From contig NZ_VZPJ01000010.1 of the NCBI RefSeq assembly GCF_008801605.1, positions 178,601 through 242,600 of the forward strand: 64,000 nucleotides of DNA, in the 5' to 3' direction. The notes beneath the pieces were generated by a model. The model ran no database searches. It saw only the letters and a program-made list of their open reading frames with translations, and was not told the DNA's origin. Source of the DNA: Pseudomonas brassicacearum subsp. brassicacearum. Its GTDB lineage: Bacteria; Pseudomonadota; Gammaproteobacteria; Pseudomonadales; Pseudomonadaceae. The translations under genes were made by a program, and so were the position numbers. How positions within the stretch are numbered: position 1 is the first letter of the stretch; every line of letters begins with the position of its first letter. Positions 8,910 to 19,100 of this stretch are shown here, piece after piece.

Positions 8910-10340
8910 TCAGCTGTTCTTCTGCTGCGCCGTCATTGCTTCGAACATGGAAGTGATGTTGCTGGCGGTGGCCTTCAGCTTGCCGACCAGGGTGTCCATG
9001 TCGTTGTACTTTTTAGTCAGTACGGCGGTCAGGGTCTCGACCCGACGATCCAGAGCCTCCTGATCGTTCTTCAGGCGAGTCTGGGTCCTGTTCAGCGCCG
9101 TGGTCCGCTGATCGAGGATGCCACCTGTCTGGGTGAAGGGCTCGATCGCCTTACCCATGCGCTCCAGCAGGCCATTGCTGCCAGTGAACAACGTTTGCAC
9201 TTCACCGCTGAGCTTTTTATCGTTCATCGCTGTGGTGAATTTGACGCTATCGAAGTTCAACGCACCCGTCTTCTGATCGGTGGTAATACCCAACTGGGCT
9301 AGCGAAGTCAGCTTGTCCCCGGCGCCGGTTTCAGACAAAGGCGTTCGAATCGCCGCCAGCAGCGAGCGAGGCAACGCATCGCCTGTCAATTTTGCCGAGA
9401 CTGTCAGCTTCCCATCATCGTCGAGCGACGGCTTGGTCAGTGCGGTGATGCTATTGGCGATCGCGTTATAGGCATCGACAAATTTCTGGATCGAGGCTTT
9501 CAGGCCATCGTTGTTCGGCGCCACGGTAACAGTTGAAGTGCCCCCGCCTGCCACTCCGAGCAAATTCAACGTCAATCCGGAAATCGCCGTGCTGACCGTA
9601 TTGCTCTTGCTGGTCAGCAGCATGCCATCGACGGTGAAGCTGGCATCCTGGGCCAGGGCACCGATGGCGCCCGCGGAAGTAGCCGTCAGCGCAGTATTGT
9701 TGGCACCCACAACGTTCGTCCCATCGATCTCCAGCCCGGCGATACCACTCACCGAGATGTCGGAACCTGCGCCGGTAGTGCTTGAACCCAGCACCAGGCG
9801 CGAACCGAAAGAGTCGGTGATGATGTTCGCACTGAAACCGGCAGCCTTGAGCGAAGTGTCGGCATTGATCGCGTCACGAACCGATTGCAGGGTCGAACCA
9901 TCCGGCACATTGAGGTTGTAGTTGACACCGTTCTGCGCGATGGTCAGCGTGCCAGAGGGGATGGCACTGGTAGTACCACCGGCAAAAGCCGCCGTAGTGA
10001 CTTTGGACGCAGTGGCCAGGCTTGTGACTTTGATCGCGTAAGTGCCATTCACCGCCGAGTTGCTGGCGGTAGCCGTGAGGACACCGGGGGAGGAAGATGT
10101 CGCAGCAAAACCCGAGAATTGCGGGGTCGTTGTGCTGGACAAGTCCTTCATCGCGGTATTGAAAGCCGCCAACAATGACTTCAGGGTTCCCACCCCGGAG
10201 ATACTGTTGGTAGTCGTCGTCGTCGCTCGGGTGATCTGACCTTGCTTGGCGGCCTTGTCAGAATCGACCAACGCCTTGACTATCGCGGTGGTATCAAGGC
10301 CAGAGCCTAAACCCAAGCCAGGTAGAATTGGACTTGCCAT
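8910..10340 (-). CDS. fliD: FliD, flagellar filament cap (HAP2)
   Basis: FliD forms the capping complex that folds flagellin at the filament tip and in P. aeruginosa also binds mucin. The 476-residue product starts with the conserved LPGLGLGSGLDTTAIVKALVD and ends with a coiled-coil-forming C-terminal region (RLKNDQEALDRRVETLTAVLTKKYNDMD split around residues 410-450) matching FliD_N and FliD_C. The central part is Ser/Thr/Gly-rich and variable. A weak sigma-54 element lies upstream. Confidence 0.96.
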   Translation of the reverse strand: MASPILPGLGLGSGLDTTAIVKALVDSDKAAKQGQITRATTTTTNSISGVGTLKSLLAAFNTAMKDLSSTTTPQFSGFAATSSSPGVLTATASNSAVNGTYAIKVTSLATASKVTTAAFAGGTTSAIPSGTLTIAQNGVNYNLNVPDGSTLQSVRDAINADTSLKAAGFSANIITDSFGSRLVLGSSTTGAGSDISVSGIAGLEIDGTNVVGANNTALTATSAGAIGALAQDASFTVDGMLLTSKSNTVSTAISGLTLNLLGVAGGGTSTVTVAPNNDGLKASIQKFVDAYNAIANSITALTKPSLDDDGKLTVSAKLTGDALPRSLLAAIRTPLSETGAGDKLTSLAQLGITTDQKTGALNFDSVKFTTAMNDKKLSGEVQTLFTGSNGLLERMGKAIEPFTQTGGILDQRTTALNRTQTRLKNDQEALDRRVETLTAVLTKKYNDMDTLVGKLKATASNITSMFEAMTAQQKNS

Positions 10341-10402
10341 GTGGGACTCCCTTCAGTATGTCGCCGGCCTTTTGACCCTTACAACGCCCAAAAGAACATA
10401 GC

Positions 10403-10418
10403 AACAAAATTCGTGCCA
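10403..10418 (-). promoter_or_regulatory. Possible sigma-54 promoter of fliD
   Basis: The minus strand reads TGGCACGAATTTTGTT: the -24 half is perfect, but the -12 half is TTGTT instead of TTGCT, losing the usually invariant C. P. aeruginosa fliD is FleQ/RpoN dependent, which makes the site plausible; it overlaps the region directly after the flaG stop. Confidence 0.4.
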
Positions 10419-10422
10419 GTTG

Positions 10423-10797
10423 TCAGGCTTCGGCGCTGAACAACAAGCTGTTTGCATCATTCAAACTGTTGGCCAGTTTCAGAACTTCTTCGTTCGGGAT
10501 CTGGCGAATCACTTCACCGGAACCACTGGCGATCACTTTGACCACTACTTTGCCTGAAGGCTCATCAATAGAGAACTCCAGGTTGCGCTTGACCGACTGA
10601 ACGAACTTCTCGATTTCCTGAACGGCCTTCTTGAGTTTGTCCTGCTCGGCGGCAGCGTCTTTAGGAGCTTCCTTGACCGGAGTCACGGTAGCAACCTCGG
10701 CTTGAGGCTTCTCCACTGGCTTGTCGACCACTGTCGGTGCCGGCTTCGCCGCTGGATAAGACAAGTTCAGCTTCACGCTCATATCCATGTCCATCAC
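10423..10797 (-). CDS. flaG: FlaG family flagellar protein
   Basis: This 124-residue protein lies between fliC and fliD, the standard FlaG position in Pseudomonas. FlaG affects filament length; its mechanism is poorly known. The N-terminal half is a Lys/Pro/Ala-rich, low-complexity segment (residues 12-55), and the C-terminal half holds the conserved domain (LEFSIDEPSGKVVVKVI, then IRQIPNEEVLKLA). Several Met codons at the N terminus (MMDMDMS) leave the exact start open by a few residues. Confidence 0.92.
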   Translation of the reverse strand: MMDMDMSVKLNLSYPAAKPAPTVVDKPVEKPQAEVATVTPVKEAPKDAAAEQDKLKKAVQEIEKFVQSVKRNLEFSIDEPSGKVVVKVIASGSGEVIRQIPNEEVLKLANSLNDANSLLFSAEA

Positions 10798-10808
10798 CTC
10801 TTGAACGG

Positions 10809-10844
10809 AAAAAGCGAGAGAGCACGCAAGCGCACTCCCCCGCT
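10809..10844 (-). terminator. Rho-independent terminator of fliC
   Basis: On the minus strand a roughly 13-bp stem with several G-U pairs (AGCGGGGGAGTGC / GTGCTCTCTCGCT) is followed by a run of five Us. It begins 16 bp after the fliC stop and would make most fliC mRNA monocistronic. Confidence 0.75.
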
Positions 10845-10860
10845 AAAACTCATCCGGCTA

Positions 10861-11709
10861 TTACTGAAGCAGCTTCAGTACAGCGGATGGCAGTTGGTTG
10901 GCCTGGGCCAGAACCGAGGTAGACGCTTGCTGCAGAGTCTGCTGCTTGGTCAGTTGTGCAGTTTCAGCAGCGAAGTCGGTATCTTGTACACGACCCAGTG
11001 CAGCACTGGCGTTTTCGTTGATGTTCTGCAGGTTGGAGATGGTGCTGGCGAAACGGTTTTGTGCAGCACCGAGGTCGGCACGAGCGCTGTTGATGGTGTC
11101 GATCGCGCTGGTGATTGCATCCATGGCGGCCGAGAAGTTGGTTTCAGCAGTAGCACTGTCGGAACCAATGATGGTGATTGCCGAGTCAACACCCAGGCTT
11201 GCAGCGTCGAAACTGGCGCTCAAGGTCAGGGAGATCTGGTTGTCAGTACCGGTGTTCGAACCGACCTGGAAAGTCATGGTGCTGGCAGTACCGTCGAGCA
11301 GGTTCTTGCCGTTCAGGTTGGTGCTGTTGGCGATACGGGTCAGTTCGTCGCTCATCTGCGAGAACTCTTTGTTCAGAGCGACACGGTCGGTTGCGCTGTT
11401 GCTATCGTTACGGGACTGGATGGCCAGTTCACGCATACGTTGCAGAATGTTGGTCTGCTCCTGCATCGCGCCTTCAGCGGTCTGCGCCATGGAGATACCG
11501 TCGTTGGCGTTTTTGATCGCCATGGTCTGACCGCGAATTTGCGAGGTCATACGGGTAGCGATCTGCAGGCCGGCGGCGTCGTCTTTAGCGCTGTTGATTT
11601 TCAGGCCGGAAGACAGACGGGTCATCGAAGTGGAGAGAGCGTCGGAAGCCCGGTTCAGGTTCTTCTGAACGTTCAACGATGTGGTGTTGGTGTTTACTGT
11701 TAAAGCCAT
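10861..11709 (-). CDS. fliC: FliC, flagellin
   Basis: This is the filament subunit. At 282 residues it is a short flagellin, typical of plant- and soil-associated pseudomonads. The conserved D0/D1 domains are complete: the N terminus MALTVNTNTTSLNVQKNLN and the C terminus ending LPSAVLKLLQ. The flg22-type epitope recognised by plant FLS2 occupies residues 30-51 with the core INSAKDDAAGLQIA intact. The central region (about 140-205) is Ser/Thr-rich and is the probable O-glycosylation surface for the neighbouring glycan genes. A sigma-28 promoter precedes it and a strong hairpin follows it. Confidence 0.98.
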   Translation of the reverse strand: MALTVNTNTTSLNVQKNLNRASDALSTSMTRLSSGLKINSAKDDAAGLQIATRMTSQIRGQTMAIKNANDGISMAQTAEGAMQEQTNILQRMRELAIQSRNDSNSATDRVALNKEFSQMSDELTRIANSTNLNGKNLLDGTASTMTFQVGSNTGTDNQISLTLSASFDAASLGVDSAITIIGSDSATAETNFSAAMDAITSAIDTINSARADLGAAQNRFASTISNLQNINENASAALGRVQDTDFAAETAQLTKQQTLQQASTSVLAQANQLPSAVLKLLQ

Positions 11710-11789
11710 GACGAATTCCTCGTTGGTTGGGTACTGCGGCTTCCGGCCCTGGCAACCGCCGGGTGTGGCCTAGAGAACCTTCGTAATAG

Positions 11790-11816
11790 TTATCGTCGGA
11801 TTGGGAACTTGCTTGA
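11790..11816 (-). promoter_or_regulatory. Sigma-28 (FliA) promoter of fliC
   Basis: The minus strand has TCAAG and GACGATAA separated by 14 bp, close to the flagellar sigma-28 consensus (TAAA / GCCGATAA) and to the form described for Pseudomonas fliC. The site is about 80 bp upstream of the start codon, which is preceded by a GAGGAA ribosome site. Confidence 0.85.
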
Positions 11817-11931
11817 GGGCTTTTTTCAAAAAATTTGCTAGCAGACTGCCATCCCTTGCAAAACAAGGGTTTAGTCACTGGAAAAAGCCCGAAAAATGGC
11901 GTCAAGAAACCGCAGGACCAAAGTTGCGGGC

Positions 11932-11964
11932 AAAAAAAAGCGCCACAGGCCAACCTGAAGCGCT
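11932..11964 (-). terminator. Rho-independent terminator of the KAS III-like gene
   Basis: On the minus strand the interrupted stem AGCGC..CAGG / CCTG..GCGCT is followed by eight Us. It lies 20 bp after the stop of the KAS III-like gene and insulates it from the fliC promoter. Confidence 0.85.
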
Positions 11965-11984
11965 ATTGGAAAAACGTGATTCGA

Positions 11985-12911
11985 TCAATCGCGATACAGA
12001 ATCGCCGAGCCCCACGACAGGCCCACACCGAAACCGCTGATCGCCACGCGCTTCCAGTCAGCATCCAGGACGTGCTTTTCCAGCAGCAGCGGAATGCTCG
12101 ACGACACGGTATTGCCGGTCTCGACCATGTCCTTGATAAACTTCTCAGGCTCTCCCTCGAAACGCCGCGCCACGGCATCCACAATCGCCGCGCTGCCCTG
12201 GTGGATGCAGAATGCGTCGATATCACTGGCTTGCAGTGACGATTCGTCCAGCAGTTCGTGCAAATGAGCGGGCACTTTCAACAGGGCGAAGTTGAAGACC
12301 TGGCGGCCGTTCATGAAAAACACCCCATCGCTGACCTTCAGGTGTGGCGCGCCGGAACCATCGGTGCCGAACTTCGCCTTGCCCAACTGCCAGCTGGCGC
12401 CCTCGGCCATCCACGTGGCGGTGGCGGCATCGCCAAACAACATGGTGGTGTTACGGTCTTCAGGGTCGACGATTTTCGAATATGGGTCGGCGGTCACCAG
12501 CAACCCGTTCTTCAGCCCTGCGGCCTCCATGAAGCCTTTCAGGGCGTAGATGCCGTACACGTAACCCGAGCAGCCCAGCGATATATCGAACGCCGCCACG
12601 TGGGTCGGCAACCCGAGCTTGTCCTGCACGATGGCAGCCGTGTGCGGCAGCCCCTCTTCATCACCGTTCTGGGTGACAACGATCAATGCGTCGATCGACT
12701 CGCGCGCAAGGCTTGGGTTGTTGGCGAACAGTGCATTCACTGCTTCGACACACAGGTCCGAGGTTTCCTGATCAGCGTCTTTGCGCGGCAGGAACGCCGA
12801 ACCAATCTTGCCAAGGATGAATTCTTCATCCTTCTCGAATTTGGCACCCTGAGCGTAGTTATCCACACCAGCGGTCGGCACATAACTCGCTATGCTTTTT
12901 ATGCCAATCAT
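11985..12911 (-). CDS. 3-oxoacyl-ACP synthase III homologue of the flagellin glycosylation locus
   Basis: This is a 308-residue FabH-type ketoacyl synthase. The Cys-His-Asn triad is present: LGCSGYVYG (Cys), FCIHQGS (His) and ETGNTVSSS (Asn). It lies between two giant glycosyltransferases and fliC, exactly where P. syringae has a KAS III homologue (orf3) in its flagellin glycosylation island. A reasonable inference is that it makes the short acyl chain (such as a 3-hydroxybutyryl precursor) used to N-acylate the flagellin sugar, rather than acting in bulk lipid synthesis. I chose the Met at 12911 over 12914 because GGGAAG is better spaced to it. The upstream frame to 12953 has no good ribosome site. 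Confidence 0.88.
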   Translation of the reverse strand: MIGIKSIASYVPTAGVDNYAQGAKFEKDEEFILGKIGSAFLPRKDADQETSDLCVEAVNALFANNPSLARESIDALIVVTQNGDEEGLPHTAAIVQDKLGLPTHVAAFDISLGCSGYVYGIYALKGFMEAAGLKNGLLVTADPYSKIVDPEDRNTTMLFGDAATATWMAEGASWQLGKAKFGTDGSGAPHLKVSDGVFFMNGRQVFNFALLKVPAHLHELLDESSLQASDIDAFCIHQGSAAIVDAVARRFEGEPEKFIKDMVETGNTVSSSIPLLLEKHVLDADWKRVAISGFGVGLSWGSAILYRD

Positions 12912-13241
12912 CATGGCTTCCCGATCATAAACTGCGACTAGGTTCACCCCCAAAAGCTCAGGGGCGCTTCAAAAATGGTTGATTTCCAAGGGCGGACGCC
13001 TTATTCGGCAAACGAACGGGCCTCCACTCCGGGGAATACAATACAGTGAAGATGCACTTTATGACCTATGCGTCACGCCGTTTTGTCCTGGAGGGGCATT
13101 TTTTCATGACAAACGAAGCTGCGTCATTTCCCGCAACGGCATTGGACACTGGACAGCAATCTTGAGGATGGCGAGGCAATTGGGCGAGAACGCCGGCAGG
13201 TTCAACCCGCCAGCGTCGATGGAATGCCTCGCAAGACGGGG

Positions 13242-16142
13242 TTATGCCAGCAAGTCGGTCCAGGGTACGTTGCGCACCGGCCCCAGGGTGAAGCCAGCGC
13301 CTTGCAATGCCAGGTTCGCGTTGTAGAAGCGATCCTGGGCGAGCGCCTCGGACCACTTCTCACGCAGCGCCGCACGCGCCTCTGGCGTACTCGCCAGCAC
13401 GCCGGACTGGATCACCTGCACGTGTGGCGTCCATACCGTCAGGTAGCCGGCCTGGCCGACTCTGAGGCACAGATCCACGTCACCCAAGGCATCGTCGAAC
13501 AAATCGCTGTCTATGCCGTCAGCAGCGTTGAACAGCTGTTTGGAAATCATCAAGCAGGCAAAAGACACCGCCGAACAATTCTGCTCGACGACCAACCGGT
13601 TCATGTAGCCTCTGGCGGTCTTCGGCTCGCCGACGAAGGCCGAGCCCACTTCGTCATTCAAGCCCAGGACCAGGCCGGCCTGGGTGATACGCCCATCGCG
13701 CTCGACCAGCTTGGCGCCGACCACACCGACTTCCGGACGCAAGGCCTGGTTGAGCAGCGATTCGATCCAGTTGACGTTGACCACTTCACTGTCGGCCGCC
13801 AGGGTAACCAGATACTCGCCCTTGGCCTCCTGGCTGGCAGCGTTGACCCAGGTGCCCGTCGCGACATTCGGTTCGATATCCAACAGCCGAACGCGACTGG
13901 CTTGGTGCCCCTGGCCATCAAGCCAGGTGCGCAGCACGGAATGGTTCGCTGTCCCGGTGGGGACCAATACTTCGTAACGCTGATATCGGGTGCGCTGCAG
14001 TACGCTGAGCAGGCAACGTTGTAGCGCCGGCAGATCGCCAATGCCATGGACGATGATCGACACCAGAGGGCGCTCGGCAAATCGGTAATCGATTTTGTGC
14101 GTGCCCGGCACGACCGCGCTCACGTCAGCCTGATAACCACGAACCGCCAAGTGACGCAGCAATGTCTTGCGCTCGTCGGCATTGTCTTCCACCGGCAGCG
14201 CCTGGCAAGTCAACAGAGGTTCATCCAGGTGGGCAAGCCCCTCCAGGCCGTCCTGCTCGATCAAACGTAACAGCAGGTCGAACTCCAACGCATTCTTGAA
14301 CTCGCGCGAATAACCGCCGAGCTTTACCAACGTCTCTCGGCGTACCAGCCAATGACGGGCCATCAAGGCCGGGGCGCTTTGCAGCAAGTCAAGGTTGAAC
14401 CCTGGCCGGAAGACGTCGGCCAGCGTCCCGTCAGGCTGGCGCTGGAACTCATCCATAGCCACGGCCTGGCACTGTGGCGCGGCCAGAAATTCCAACCCCG
14501 CGCGGAACAGGCCACCCGGCGTCAATTCATCGCCGGCCTCGGCCATGACCATCCAATCGCAATCGCTTTGGCTGACAACCTGATTGATTTTGTCGACGTA
14601 ATTGCTTTCATTGACTTTGACGAAATGCAGGACCTGCTGCGGTGTGGTCTCGGCCGGCAGGTCCCCAGTAGTAAACACGACAATCTTGAACGCCCGGCAA
14701 TAGCCATTGATCACGCTGTCGAAGGTTGCCTGCATCTTGAAGACGTCAGCGTCCAGATCCAGGAGCAAAATGCCAAATCTCGGGCCCCCGTTGCGAGCAG
14801 CCAGGTATTTGGACACTTTCTGGGCTTCACTGGCGCTCGGTTCACGCGCCTCGAGCCAGCGCAGCAATTGACCGGAGCGTGTGGTGTCGAAAAACCTCGC
14901 GGTATTTTCAAACGCCGCTGCCTTGAGCCGCTGTTCCCAGGCCTGGATCATTTGCACGTAGCGCTTGTCACCCTTGGCCTGCATGACCTCAAGCAGTTGT
15001 TTCACCAGATCCTGGTTGAAGGCATAGCTCAGGAAAGCCCTTGCTAGTTGTTCATCAAGCGGCTCGGCGCTGGTGTTGCGCTGAGGGCGAGACAGCTCCT
15101 TCTGCTTGAGCATGACCGCTTCCAGCTCCTTCAACTGTACCTGCCCGCTTGGCGCCGCATGAAGCAGGAATTCCAGCGCGGTGAGCACGTCAAAAAAAGC
15201 CTGGCTATAAAACGGCAACTCAACGTATTGCGTCGGTTCGAAACGACGAACCGGTTCGCCACGCCGCGAATCCCAGGTCGACTCGAACAGTTTCCCAGCC
15301 TGCGGCACCGAACGCTCGACCAGCTTCTTGAGTATGGTCCGGGCATATTCCCACGCCAAAGCATCCGTGCTAAAGGCGTCGACCAGCATGGTGCTCATGC
15401 GCTCCTGTTCAGCGACTGCTCGCAAGTCCTCGGTACCAGGTGCCATGCCAACCGGGTTCCGTGGCTTCGCCACGCGACTGCGCTCGTGTACACCATAAGG
15501 AATGTCCAGCAAGCGAACCTTTGCATCCGTCACCAACCCAAAGCAATGGCCGGCCTCCTGCAACCGCGAATCAAAACCGACGGGCAACGAAGCGTAACTG
15601 CGCCGCAGGGTTTCAGTGCGCGTGAGTGCACTCACCAATGACGGGCAATCCTCGGCAAACACGGCCAGCCGGGCTTCGGCCGATGCGCCGGAATAATCTT
15701 CACAGCCCTTGCGGTCGAGCAGGTAATAGTCAACACGGTCGGCATGGGCCTCGAACGCCAGGCTGTAGCCTTGGCAGGCACCGTATTCAGCGTGTGCTTC
15801 GAGGAAACACAACGATTGCTCGAGCGCTTGGGGCAGCAGGAAACTTTCGGCATCGGCAATCGCCAGGTAAGGCGTGGCAACTCGCTCGACGGCCTGGCGA
15901 ACTTTTTCGCCGAAACCTCCCGCTGTGGGCGCGTGCTGGTATTGCACGCTGGGGAATGCTGCCGTGATATCAGCATCGATCAGGCTCGATGAGTCGATCA
16001 CCAGCACCGCAAACGAACTGTCGCGGTAGTAGCGCAACGCCCGCCGCAGGGCAGTCGACTGGTCGTGAGCGAGCAGCACCAGGGTAAACCGTTCATTCAA
16101 CGGCGCAGTCGATCCTGTTGGGACATTGCTTTGCATATTCAT
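13242..16142 (-). CDS. fgt2: Giant glycosyltransferase, Fgt2-like, flagellin glycosylation
   Basis: This is a 966-residue multidomain protein. The N-terminal module (residues about 15-235) is a GT-A-like domain (TLVLLAHDQSTALRRALRYYRDS). The middle has a helical linker and a second Rossmann-like module (around 450-690, with DWMVMAEAGDELTPGG and FRPGFNLDLL). The C-terminal module (690-960) is GT2-like (RPLVSIIVHGIGDLPALQRCL). In this last module the metal-binding motif reads LAADSEVV near residue 784, a non-canonical form. By size and order it corresponds to Fgt2 of P. syringae, which extends the flagellin glycan. The KAS III gene lies downstream on the same strand with a 330-bp gap. The symbol is by synteny. 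Confidence 0.82.
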   Translation of the reverse strand: MNMQSNVPTGSTAPLNERFTLVLLAHDQSTALRRALRYYRDSSFAVLVIDSSSLIDADITAAFPSVQYQHAPTAGGFGEKVRQAVERVATPYLAIADAESFLLPQALEQSLCFLEAHAEYGACQGYSLAFEAHADRVDYYLLDRKGCEDYSGASAEARLAVFAEDCPSLVSALTRTETLRRSYASLPVGFDSRLQEAGHCFGLVTDAKVRLLDIPYGVHERSRVAKPRNPVGMAPGTEDLRAVAEQERMSTMLVDAFSTDALAWEYARTILKKLVERSVPQAGKLFESTWDSRRGEPVRRFEPTQYVELPFYSQAFFDVLTALEFLLHAAPSGQVQLKELEAVMLKQKELSRPQRNTSAEPLDEQLARAFLSYAFNQDLVKQLLEVMQAKGDKRYVQMIQAWEQRLKAAAFENTARFFDTTRSGQLLRWLEAREPSASEAQKVSKYLAARNGGPRFGILLLDLDADVFKMQATFDSVINGYCRAFKIVVFTTGDLPAETTPQQVLHFVKVNESNYVDKINQVVSQSDCDWMVMAEAGDELTPGGLFRAGLEFLAAPQCQAVAMDEFQRQPDGTLADVFRPGFNLDLLQSAPALMARHWLVRRETLVKLGGYSREFKNALEFDLLLRLIEQDGLEGLAHLDEPLLTCQALPVEDNADERKTLLRHLAVRGYQADVSAVVPGTHKIDYRFAERPLVSIIVHGIGDLPALQRCLLSVLQRTRYQRYEVLVPTGTANHSVLRTWLDGQGHQASRVRLLDIEPNVATGTWVNAASQEAKGEYLVTLAADSEVVNVNWIESLLNQALRPEVGVVGAKLVERDGRITQAGLVLGLNDEVGSAFVGEPKTARGYMNRLVVEQNCSAVSFACLMISKQLFNAADGIDSDLFDDALGDVDLCLRVGQAGYLTVWTPHVQVIQSGVLASTPEARAALREKWSEALAQDRFYNANLALQGAGFTLGPVRNVPWTDLLA

Positions 16143-16199
16143 TCCTTAACAAGTGGGTGGCCGCATCAGCGATACCGGAGGTTTCGCGGTTGAAACTCA

Positions 16200-19100
16200 T
16201 CAATCCGGTAGCCAACCATTGGCCCAGTACTGCAGGTTATCGCCGCGCAAGATAAAGTCGCGCAGCACCACTTCACGTAATTCGTCGCCCATCCGGTAGC
16301 TGGCAATCGGATCCGCCAGGTGCATCCGGATTGCCTCCAGCCATTCTTCGGCGCTGTTGGTGAGGATCCGGGTGCAAGGCAGGTGTCCCCGATAAGCTTC
16401 GGTATCCGAACAGATGACCGGATAGCCGCACGCACCGTATTCCAACAGGCGAAGGTTGCTTTTGCAGTCGTTGAAAATATGGAATTCCAACGGCGCCAAG
16501 GCCAAGTCGAGATTCAGGCTGGCAAGTTTTGCCGGATAAAGCGCCAGGCTCACGCCAGGATGGAACTCATGGATATAGGGCTTGAGCAAATCGGGGCACA
16601 TGCCAAAGAAAACCCATTCGACTTCGTCGGCCAGTTCCCGAACCACATCGGCAATGAGCTCCAGGTCGCCACGGTGGCTGGTGCCGCCCCCCCAACCGAT
16701 ACGCGGCTTGCTGGAGGTTGCACGCTGGCTTCTGAGCTGATTCCACAGGCCGGCAGCCAGCATGTTGGGCACCACGCGGATGTCGTGGTGCATGCTCGAC
16801 AAAGCGTCTGCCAATGGATGGGTGGACACCACCACCCGATCACACAGGCCGATCCCCTGTCGCAGCAAGTCCTCAAGGTTGTCCGGCATATTGCGGCGAT
16901 GTTCGTTTTTCTCCGGGACCCTGGCGATGTAGTCATCCAATTCGTAGATGCGCATGGCGTTGGAGTAAGTCTTGACTTGAGCGATGTCCTTGAACTTACC
17001 CACGTTATAGCGACCTTGAAGCACGATCACATCCGGCGACTGGCGCTCGATGTCGATGATCGAAGGTGTATCGTAGGCAACACGCCCCACGATTCGCCCG
17101 GCCGCTTCCAGTTCGAACAACGGTTGGCTGACCCGGTAATGCCCCACTGCCGAGGTATTGACCGCCAGCCCCAGAATCGAAGGTACGTTGCGGGTGATCA
17201 ACGGATTCCATCCGGTGCGTGGGCCGGGCTCAAGACTGAAGCTTTTCCCGGTCAGGGTCAGGTTACGGTTGTAGGCAGGATCGTTGGCGATCCTGGGCAA
17301 CCAGCGCTGATAGAACGCCTCTTGCTCATGCTCCAGCCGCTCTTTCCACGAAGGATCACGACTCGCTTCCATACCGGACGCCAGCACGACATCACTGTAA
17401 GGTGTGGTGACGATCAGATAACCGTTTTTTCCCACCTGCAGGCATAACTCCAGAGAGTTGATGCGCTGCGTGGTGATCGACTCATCGAACCCACCGGCCT
17501 CCTCCAGAACCTGCTTGCGCACCAACAGGCAGTGATCGCCGACAGCACTCCAGTTCTGCACCGTCTGCAAGCGTTGCATATAGCCGCCAGACGTTACTGA
17601 TTCGTTGACGAAGGCCCTGCCGGCCAACCCACCCAGCCCCATGATCATGCCGGAGTCGATGACCCGGCCTTGCTGGTTAAGTGTACGAGGCCCCACGATA
17701 CCGACCTCGGGACGTTGTCCTTGATTGAGCAACTCACCCAGCCAGGCAGCTTCCAGCACAATGCAATTGGGGTTGAGCAATAGCAGGTATTCGCCGCGGG
17801 CCTGTTGTGCTGCGAAATTGCGGATGACGGCTTCGCTGCCGCTTCCCGAGTGCAAAAATATTCGCAACTTTTCGCTGCCCAGCTCGGCCATGGCTCGCAA
17901 CCAATGCTGCAGCTCGGCGTTTTCACTGGCGTTATCGACAATGATGATTTCGTAGTGCGGATACGCGGTCGTACTGATCAGGCTGTTGACGCAACGCTCC
18001 AGCGCGCTCAGGTCATCCTTGACGCTGATGATGATCGACACCAGTGGTCGCTCGGCGAATAGGTATTCGATACGCGGGATCAACGCCAGGAGCGGCCCTG
18101 GGTGAAGCCGGTGCGGCACGCCGATACGCTGTAGATGAGCGCCGATCAGCTGGGCGTTTTGCTCGACGACCTCAGGTAATGACAGCCATTGGGCAAACGA
18201 AAACGTCGACTCGACCTGGACTTCCGGAATATGACCAATGACCTGCGGCCCATCCGTTTCCACCAGTCGCCAGATCAAGTCATGGGGCGCCAATTCGCCC
18301 AGGCTCGAATCGAATCCACCCGAGGCCAGGAATCGCGCACGCTCGAAAGCCAGTGTCCGACCGACATAGGGATAACCGCGCATCAGGTCGAGATTGAAGT
18401 CGGGCTTGAAGATCGGCTCCACCGACTTGTCATCCACCAGCGCACCTTCATCGCTGTAGAGACAGGCAGCAGCTGGCGAGCTGACAATCCGGTCGGCCAT
18501 GATCAGCAGTGCCGACTCCGTCAAGCGATCGCCGGCACGCAGCAGGTAGAACCAATCGGCGCCGTCCAGTTGAGGCAACAGCCCGTTGAGCTGCTGCGCC
18601 CAGTCCGCTTGCAGGCCAAGGCGCAGGACATGGTTATCCACAGCCTGGCGACCGTTGGAGAGCAGCAGCACTGATTCGCAGGCATAGGCTTGGGCAGCAA
18701 TACTCTGCAGGGTAACGCCCAATGCATAAGGATTGTCCTGCTCATCGATGATGATGGGGATGATCATCGGACGATAAGCCCAGCGGGCAATCTGCCGGGA
18801 CAAGACTTGCTTGCGCAATGGACTGAAACGTCGACACGTCAACCACTGCGCATAGAGGTCTGCGTAGCTTTCGATATCAGTGCCGACTTGCGAGCCGATG
18901 ACGCCCTGGCGAGTCGCAATGACCGAGTAGACGTTGATTTCTTCCCACTCGGGCGCCCCTGGCTCCTTGGGCTGCCCCAACGACTGGTAACGCACCCAGC
19001 CGCTGGCTGGTGCCGGCTCGCCGCTGCGCTGGGCCAGCATTTCCTTGAGCCATGTCAGTTCCACCGTGGCCGTCTCAACCATCTTGAACTGAAGCCCCAG

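Noticed and set aside
12979..13326. Plus-strand open frame in the gap between the KAS III-like gene and the glycosyltransferase gene.
   Set aside because: It runs into the antisense of the glycosyltransferase gene, shows no family motif and no ribosome site. The gap 12912-13241 is treated as non-coding.
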